A stretch of 64,000 nucleotides of DNA from Lutraria lutraria (taxonomy: Eukaryota > Mollusca > Bivalvia > Venerida > Mactridae), in contig OZ026845.1 in NCBI GenBank assembly GCA_964023205.1, positions 10,240,001 to 10,304,000 of the forward strand. The letters run 5' to 3'. Shown piece by piece: positions 61,901-64,000 of the stretch (position 1 is its first letter; the number at the start of each line of letters is the position of its first letter). Position numbers and translations under genes: made by a program. The notes beneath the pieces were generated by a model. That model was not told where the DNA came from. It was given only the letters and a program-made list of their open reading frames with translations, and ran no database searches.

Positions 61901-63867
61901 TGCATATACTGAGCACCACATTCCACCTTCCTTTTTTCAAAGTTATTTTTTTGTGACAACCACGGGCTCTTTTGACCAACCCAGTCTTTGCTTCACCATA
62001 GCTCTAGGATTCCATGTCTACTCTCATACTTATGATACTTACAGCACCAAATGTAAATTATAATTAGTTCTAAGTAAAATAATGTACCTGAAGCAGCAGC
62101 CTTACTTGCTTGGCTTTTCGGTCGGCCAAATTTTTTAGCAAATTCGGAAGGGCCATCCTCACAGCCTTACAAAGAACTGCATATTTACGTGTAGAGATTC
62201 ACATTACGTAAAAATTCTTCAATGACTGACCCAGTATAACATACTTAACCCAATAGAAATAATAATCTGCATGAATGCGCTTTAAAACTTCAGTGTTAAA
62301 TGTCAAATTTTAAATATTAAACTTAAATTGTTTGTTGCATGTAATAACCGGTATTAACCACATCAAATTCCACTTAGTATACAACTACTGTTGGACAGTT
62401 CAATTCTAAATTGATCTTTATAAAGGGTACCTAGAATTAACAAAAGTTTATTTAATTCTAACTTGCCAATGTTTCATTAACATGCCAGCTAACTTATACT
62501 TCTAGTAGTCTTCTACTTAAATAATTTGCATAGCAAAATGTGGAGAATAGGATATTTTTACCATGACACTGGCATTTAACTGCCCTTACATTGGTTTATT
62601 TTTTTGTTAGGAAATAGTGGGAAGAAACAAAACATTAAATGTATCTTTGCGAAATTGTATCAATATAAACATTAAGTTATACCCTTTGTGTTATCCATAA
62701 AGTAGGAGAAGTACATTTTACTTCATTTTAACAAAAAAAAAAATCCTTACTATAGGGAATATGGGTTGTAATTTTAAGACCATTACAGCGACCCACATTT
62801 CAGATTTTTAAAAATATCTCCACTATTTTTGGGTGTATCTTAATAATATATAAGGTATCAAATCAACCGGCTTTAATTTTTCTTATTAAATTAGAAGTCT
62901 CATAATACTTTACTTTCCAACTCCAACAACTGCATTGATTTTAAAAAAGTGAAAAAACTAGATGCTAATTCATTACAGGCAAAAATGGCTCATTTTGCGA
63001 ACATAAAAGTGTCATATTGTTTTCATATGTGAAGATATCATCCTGAAATTTTTTGCACATCTGCAGGAGTATATATACTGAAAGAAAATGTCAACTTTTA
63101 AAAGCTTATTACACGACTTATAGAAAACTGAGCCAGTACAGTCAAATTTAAGGAAATGCACCATAATTTGTGCACCAGGCCACATGGTATGTTGGAATGA
63201 TTCATATTCATACTCAAATTTATGAGTATAGAAACATGTTTTCTACCTACAAAACGGTTCACTTTGGTCACAGATATTGTAGATATCATGCCCAACGGGT
63301 TTAAATCGGGTATTTCCGCACACAACTATGTAGCATCGTTGTTGGACTGTGCGGGAGTCCCGGACAGGGCCAAGTCAAAAAAGTGTCTCGCTGTCACAGT
63401 CTATTTAATCATGGACTACCACAGCAGGACCGAACCCTCCTGCTCCCAAGTAAGATACTCAATAAACTTAACTTATTTGGCTGGTAAATTTCACAGCCAA
63501 TTGATTAATACAAATACTATGGTACATTGTACAAAATACTGAGCACTACAAAGTTTTAATTTTATCTAGACTATGATGCACTAGAATGAATGAAATACTA
63601 CGCATTTTCTATAAAACGCTACTAATATTAAAATAATAACAATGCATTATTAAACATAATCTAAGCATGCTAACAATGCAAATATTATCAATAAGACATG
63701 AACCTTTCATCTTGAGATTATTGATTACAGTTTACAAAATAACAACAAACATCAGCCATTTTGTTTTCGAACAAGGGGGATAACTTCTGTTTACTTATAC
63801 TGTGTTTCACGTTCAGCAAATCTAACGACACCACCTCGTCAAACGCCATCTGTCGGAAATTGTCCAT
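55912..63867 (-). CDS. DCAF12: DDB1- and CUL4-associated factor 12, WD-repeat protein
   Basis: DCAF12 is a WD40 substrate receptor of the CUL4-DDB1 ubiquitin ligase; vertebrate DCAF12 recognises C-terminal acidic degrons (family knowledge). Solid coding exons on the minus strand: 62165-62088, 60977-60721, 60411-60205, 59938-59878, 59173-59001, 58459-58397, 57968-57809, 56567-56422, 56076-55912. All are GT-AG with matching phase. A first exon at 63867-63795 is tentative; with it the model is 460 aa, against 453 in human. Recognisable blocks, numbered in this model, are [20 protein letters not shown] (about 111-130), [74 protein letters not shown] with [39 protein letters not shown], and the C-terminal [15 protein letters not shown] and AGIWS. 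The N-terminal 50 residues are poorly conserved. Low-confidence parts are the start codon and the acceptor at 62166. Confidence 0.92.
58051..58213. mobile_element. TA-flanked MITE (CAAACCTGTG ends)
   Basis: Starts TAAGTCAAACCTGTGAAC and ends ACAGGTTTGACTGTA. The interior shares AAAGGCCACCTTTGGAA and ATTCACAAGGTGGCC with the 31342 and 46295 copies. In DCAF12 intron between exons 57968-57809 and 58459-58397. Confidence 0.75.
58735..58890 (+). pseudogene. Coding-looking fragment of unknown origin in a DCAF12 intron
   Basis: The plus strand has about 50 codons without a stop from within 58735, including [19 protein letters not shown] and [14 protein letters not shown], ending in TGA at about 58893. 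It has no ATG start, and the frame is closed upstream. Acidic, ordinary-looking composition in AT-rich surroundings. I do not recognise the family. Probably a relic of a transposon or processed copy; an antisense exon is possible. Confidence 0.3.
59265..59490 (-). repeat. tRNA-derived SINE in DCAF12 intron
   Basis: On the minus strand from about 59490 it reads CTCTTTGGTCAAATGGTTAA (A-box) and, about 60 nt on, GAGTTGAATCC (B-box). The body contains CAAGGCTGATGGTTCTAACC and CCAGGGTACTCATGGAGTCT. Related to the fragment at 35150. Confidence 0.6.
61133..61680 (+). mobile_element. Second member of the AACAAGAGGG..CGCTCACCTG element family
   Basis: Opens AACAAGAGGGTCATAATGGC and CCTGAATCGCTCACCTGGAC. 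It contains an ATGACCCCTGAGGCAGGGCC block like 14105-14400 and ends with GATGATGCACGACAGACACA and GTTAGCTGAAAAC. It parallels the CpG-rich tail of the 22603 element, with a different core. Non-coding. In DCAF12 intron between exons 60977 and 62088. Confidence 0.65.
62166..63270. other. Presumed first intron of DCAF12, AT-rich part
   Basis: No recognisable gene. A small hairpin lies near 63205-63229 (ATACTCAAATTTATGAGTAT). Confidence 0.4.
63272..63453 (+). other. GC-richer exon-like open segment, unknown
   Basis: An acceptor-like TTTGGTCACAG at 63271 is followed by about 60 open codons and a strong donor-like AA|GTAAGA at 63452. The frame includes [20 protein letters not shown] and [22 protein letters not shown] content is visibly higher than the flanks. 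The minus strand also has long open runs. Could be an exon of a plus-strand gene continuing beyond the window, or a transposon fragment. No family recognised. Confidence 0.35.
63795..63867 (-). CDS. DCAF12: Candidate first coding exon of DCAF12
   Basis: An ATG at 63867 (minus) begins an open frame that includes a second in-frame ATG at 63849. It runs to a GTAAAC donor after 63795 and leaves phase 1. The first certain downstream exon (62165-62088) needs exactly phase 1 if its acceptor is the AG at 62167-62166, and joining them creates a Ser codon. The resulting protein is 460 aa (454 from the second ATG), close to the vertebrate length. The stretch also has several CpG dinucleotides in an AT-rich setting, as near a promoter. 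Against it: the DCAF12 N-terminus is not conserved, so homology cannot confirm the exon, and other donors lie close by. An alternative is a start beyond the window edge. Confidence 0.4.
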
Positions 63868-64000
63868 ATTTGTCAAAATTTCCTGATTTTTCGAGGAATG
63901 TCGTACTAAATCGCTACATATTAAAGACTTTCAATTTATATTCAAATGACATTTTAATATGAAAAATTCTTCGGCTGTCCAGGGGACGGGATATGGAATA

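Noticed and set aside
9258..62165. Functional cluster or operon of ELL, NCLN and DCAF12
   Set aside because: Orientations are divergent and convergent, and the pathways are unrelated; nothing in the sequence links them.

Overview
The window is eukaryotic nuclear DNA, AT-rich and dominated by introns and intergenic repeats. It carries three conserved animal genes with GT-AG introns. The protein divergence from vertebrates, together with the repeat types (tandem-repeat elements, short TA-flanked inverted-repeat elements, tRNA-like SINEs), suggests a lophotrochozoan, most likely a bivalve mollusc. The species call is inference. The three gene models were built by hand by matching exon frames and splice phases; no alignment tool was used.

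Layout. 1-9257 is gene-poor: a decayed LINE near 260-500, then AT-rich sequence downstream of ELL. 9258-37537 (minus) is ELL, the RNA polymerase II elongation factor of super and little elongation complexes, in 11 coding exons (516 aa). Its introns hold most of the repeats: a 31-bp minisatellite, SINEs, a 7-copy ~146-bp tandem-repeat element and several inverted-repeat elements. 37538-41554 separates two divergent genes and contains a ~0.7 kb element with long inverted ends. 41555-50237 (plus) is NCLN (nicalin) in 13 coding exons (560 aa). 50238-55911 is a tail-to-tail intergenic stretch. 55912-about 63867 (minus) is DCAF12, a WD-repeat substrate receptor of CUL4-DDB1 ubiquitin ligase; nine coding exons are solid and the first is tentative (model 460 aa).

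The genes are not an operon and have unrelated jobs: transcription elongation in the nucleus, membrane-protein biogenesis at the ER translocon, and ubiquitin-dependent protein turnover. ELL and NCLN are head-to-head about 4 kb apart; NCLN and DCAF12 are tail-to-tail about 5.7 kb apart.

I found no convincing new multi-gene system. The most interesting unexplained items are a 78-nt near-perfect hairpin at 6468-6545, a GC-richer exon-like ORF at about 63272-63453 inside the presumed first intron of DCAF12, a coding-looking fragment at 58735-58890 within another DCAF12 intron, a six-copy TA-flanked inverted-repeat family including one probable nested insertion, and a tandem-repeat element bracketed by a 14-bp direct repeat.
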